A DNA stretch of 64,000 nucleotides from an uncultured Lachnospiraceae bacterium (GTDB taxonomy: Bacteria; Bacillota; Clostridia; Lachnospirales; Lachnospiraceae): positions 1 through 64,000 of the forward strand of contig CACYMQ010000005.1 of assembly GCA_902775555.1 (NCBI GenBank). The letters are read 5' to 3'. Below are positions 62,443 through 64,000 of the stretch, one piece after another. Numbering within the stretch: the stretch's first letter is position 1; the number at the start of each line of letters is the position of its first letter. Position numbers and translations under genes: made by a program. The notes under the pieces were generated by a model. It worked only from the letters and a program-made list of their open reading frames with translations, did no database searches and was not told the origin of the DNA.

Positions 62443-64000
62443 TTACTTATCCTTTTCCCAGTCTTTCTGCTTGATTTCTACGCGGCGTACCTTGCCGCTT
62501 GAGGTCTTCGGAAGCTCTTTGACGAATTCGATGGTCTTCGGACGCTTATAGGATGCAAGCGTGTTCCGAAGATACTTCATGATCTCCTTCTTCAACTGCT
62601 CCGTTGCCTCGATGCCCTCTGTAAGAACGATGGAGGCCTTGATGGCCTGGCCGCGAAGAGAGTCCGGAATACTGGTGGCCGCACACTCCAGAACATAGGG
62701 GAGACGCATGATCTCATTCTCTATCTCGAACGGGCCTACACGGTAGCCGGCAGATTTGATGATATCATCAACCCGTCCAACATACCATAAATATCCGTCT
62801 CTGTCCATATATGCCGTATCACCTGTATGGTAAAATCCGTCATGCCATACCGCCTGCGTCTTCTCTGTTTCCATATAATATCCGAGGAACAGCCCGCAGG
62901 GAATGGATCCGGAGGTGTTGACACAGATCTCTCCGACCTCGTCGACGGCACACTCGGTTCCGTCCGGTTTCAGGATATGAACATCGTACTGGGGACTAGG
63001 CTTTCCCATGGAACCCGGGCGGGGTGTCGTACCCTGCAGGGCGGCGATGAGAAGCGTGGTCTCCGTCTGACCGAAGCCCTCCATGATGGTGAGCCCGGTT
63101 GCCTTGTAGAATCTGCGGAAGATCTCCGGATTCAGTGCTTCCCCGGCCGTGGTCACATTCGTAAGGGAAGACAGGTCATAATGGGACAGATCCACATGTA
63201 CCAGGAACCGGTAGACCGTAGGCGGAGCACAGAAGGTTTTGATCTTATATTTTTCGATCATGCCCAGGATCTCTTTCGCATAGAAATCCGAATAATCATA
63301 GGTAAATACGGTGGCTTCACAGAGCCATTGTCCGTACAGCTTGCCCCAGAGGGCTTTGCCCCAGCCGGTATCACTGATGGTAAAATGCAGTCCGTCCTGA
63401 TCAATCCCGTGCCAGTAGCGGGCAGTGATATAGTGGCCAAGCGGGTATTTATAACTATGGCTTGCCATCTTCGGATAGGAGGTGGTGCCGGAGGTAAAGA
63501 ACATCAGCATGGGATCGTCTCCGCCGGGAGCATCTTCGGGGCGGATGAATTCCCGCGAGAAGAACTTGACGGACCGGTTGTAGGGATCCCAGCCGGTTTT
63601 GGTACCGTTTACAATGATCTTTGCCTTCAGATAATCATAGGATTTTGCAGCCTTGTCGATCTCGTCGGTGATCTCGCCTTCTCCCGAAGCTATGACAGCA
63701 CGGATCCTTGCTGCCTTGAAGCGGTACTCGAAGTCCTTTCGGGTTAAGAGGAAGGAGGCCGGGACTGCCACAGCACCTATCTTATGGAGTGCCAGGATCA
63801 CAAACCAGAACTGATAATGCCGTTTCAGCACAAGAAGGACCCTGTCTCCCCGTTTGATCCCCAGGTAAGACAGATAGTTGGCGGTCTGGTTGGAATACCG
63901 CGCCATATCGCGGAATGAGATGCGTCTCTCCTTTCCGTCTTTTGAGATATGGAGCATGGCAGTTTTGTCAGGACATTTTTTTCCTAACTCATCTACTATA
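62443..64000 (-). CDS. Acyl-CoA/acyl-AMP synthetase (AMP-binding), cut by window edge
   Basis: The frame runs off the right edge; the first Met inside the window is at 63957, but the preceding codons (IVDELGKKCPDKTA) are open and family-like, so the start lies outside. P-loop TSGTTSYPKM, hinge YHTGDTAYMDRDGYLWYVGRVDD, and KTSSGKVRRVEI with the catalytic Lys mark an adenylate-forming enzyme of the medium-chain acyl-CoA synthetase type. It activates a carboxylic acid for transfer to CoA or a carrier. Directly in front of fabF, suggesting a shared fatty-acyl pathway. Confidence 0.9.
   Translation of the reverse strand, partial: IVDELGKKCPDKTAMLHISKDGKERRISFRDMARYSNQTANYLSYLGIKRGDRVLLVLKRHYQFWFVILALHKIGAVAVPASFLLTRKDFEYRFKAARIRAVIASGEGEITDEIDKAAKSYDYLKAKIIVNGTKTGWDPYNRSVKFFSREFIRPEDAPGGDDPMLMFFTSGTTSYPKMASHSYKYPLGHYITARYWHGIDQDGLHFTISDTGWGKALWGKLYGQWLCEATVFTYDYSDFYAKEILGMIEKYKIKTFCAPPTVYRFLVHVDLSHYDLSSLTNVTTAGEALNPEIFRRFYKATGLTIMEGFGQTETTLLIAALQGTTPRPGSMGKPSPQYDVHILKPDGTECAVDEVGEICVNTSGSIPCGLFLGYYMETEKTQAVWHDGFYHTGDTAYMDRDGYLWYVGRVDDIIKSAGYRVGPFEIENEIMRLPYVLECAATSIPDSLRGQAIKASIVLTEGIEATEQLKKEIMKYLRNTLASYKRPKTIEFVKELPKTSSGKVRRVEIKQKDWEKDK

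Noticed and set aside
1-64000. tRNA or rRNA genes
   Set aside because: No cloverleaf with T-loop GTTCGA-type sequence or rRNA core was found by eye; a tRNAscan run would settle it.

Overview
The window looks like a chromosome segment of a Gram-positive, probably anaerobic clostridium, most likely a member of the Lachnospiraceae. This is inferred from gene content, not from a marker gene: a full Rnf ferredoxin:NAD oxidoreductase locus, a dcw division cluster with mraZ, ftsL, a FtsI/SpoVD-type PBP and ftsZ, strong AGGAGG-type ribosome binding sites, GTG/TTG starts (ftsZ and ftsW use TTG), and surface proteins with tryptophan/tyrosine-rich wall-binding repeats. No rRNA, tRNA, insertion sequence, integrase, phage gene or CRISPR array was seen. 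The region is core chromosome with a few accessory patches.

Layout. 1-1.1 kb: end of an unknown gene, then an HTH regulator overlapping a Fic AMP-transferase gene, with an inverted-repeat operator in front. 1.2-3.9 kb: promoter, cyclic-di-GMP-I (GEMM) type riboswitch, terminator, then a potassium-channel gene and a large membrane-protein gene. 3.9-8.3 kb: a glyoxalase-fold gene and a large secreted S41-like protease gene, both frameshifted. 8.5-22.2 kb: ychF, lgt, the division cluster mraZ-rsmH-ftsL-PBP-murD-ftsW-ftsQ-ftsZ (no mraY, murF or murG), then a coiled-coil protein, a thioesterase and metF. 22.3-24.6 kb (minus): a diguanylate cyclase with a sugar-binding-like sensor domain. 24.8-30.3 kb: purM-purN-purD and a clpC-like gene that overlaps purD. 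30.4-34.4 kb: a small unknown protein, radA and an ABC-F ATPase. 34.4-44 kb: apbE, a C39-like wall protein, a NusG-II protein, a Gx transporter, then rnfC, a fused rnfD-rnfG, a repeat-extended rnfE, rnfA and rnfB, followed by nrdR and a YigZ protein. 45.2-50.6 kb (minus): an ABC exporter unit and two paralogous NlpC/P60-like surface proteins. 50.8-57.8 kb: htrA, tgt, yajC, a lipoprotein, a frameshifted membrane protein, ldh and exonuclease III. 57.9-61.0 kb: an ABC ATPase with a fused GldF/GldG-like permease. 61.2-64 kb (minus): a FabF-type ketosynthase and an acyl-CoA synthetase cut by the window edge.

How the genes fit together. The Rnf block is nearly self-contained: ApbE would attach the FMN groups of RnfD and RnfG, and the complex couples ferredoxin oxidation to NAD reduction and ion export. 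The c-di-GMP theme appears twice, once as an RNA sensor before an ion channel and once as a cyclase. Three genes carry small frame-breaking changes, two of them perfect tandem duplications (13 and 31 bp), which may be real decay, reversible variation or assembly error. A short interspersed repeat with core GTCATCCTGAG occurs at three places.
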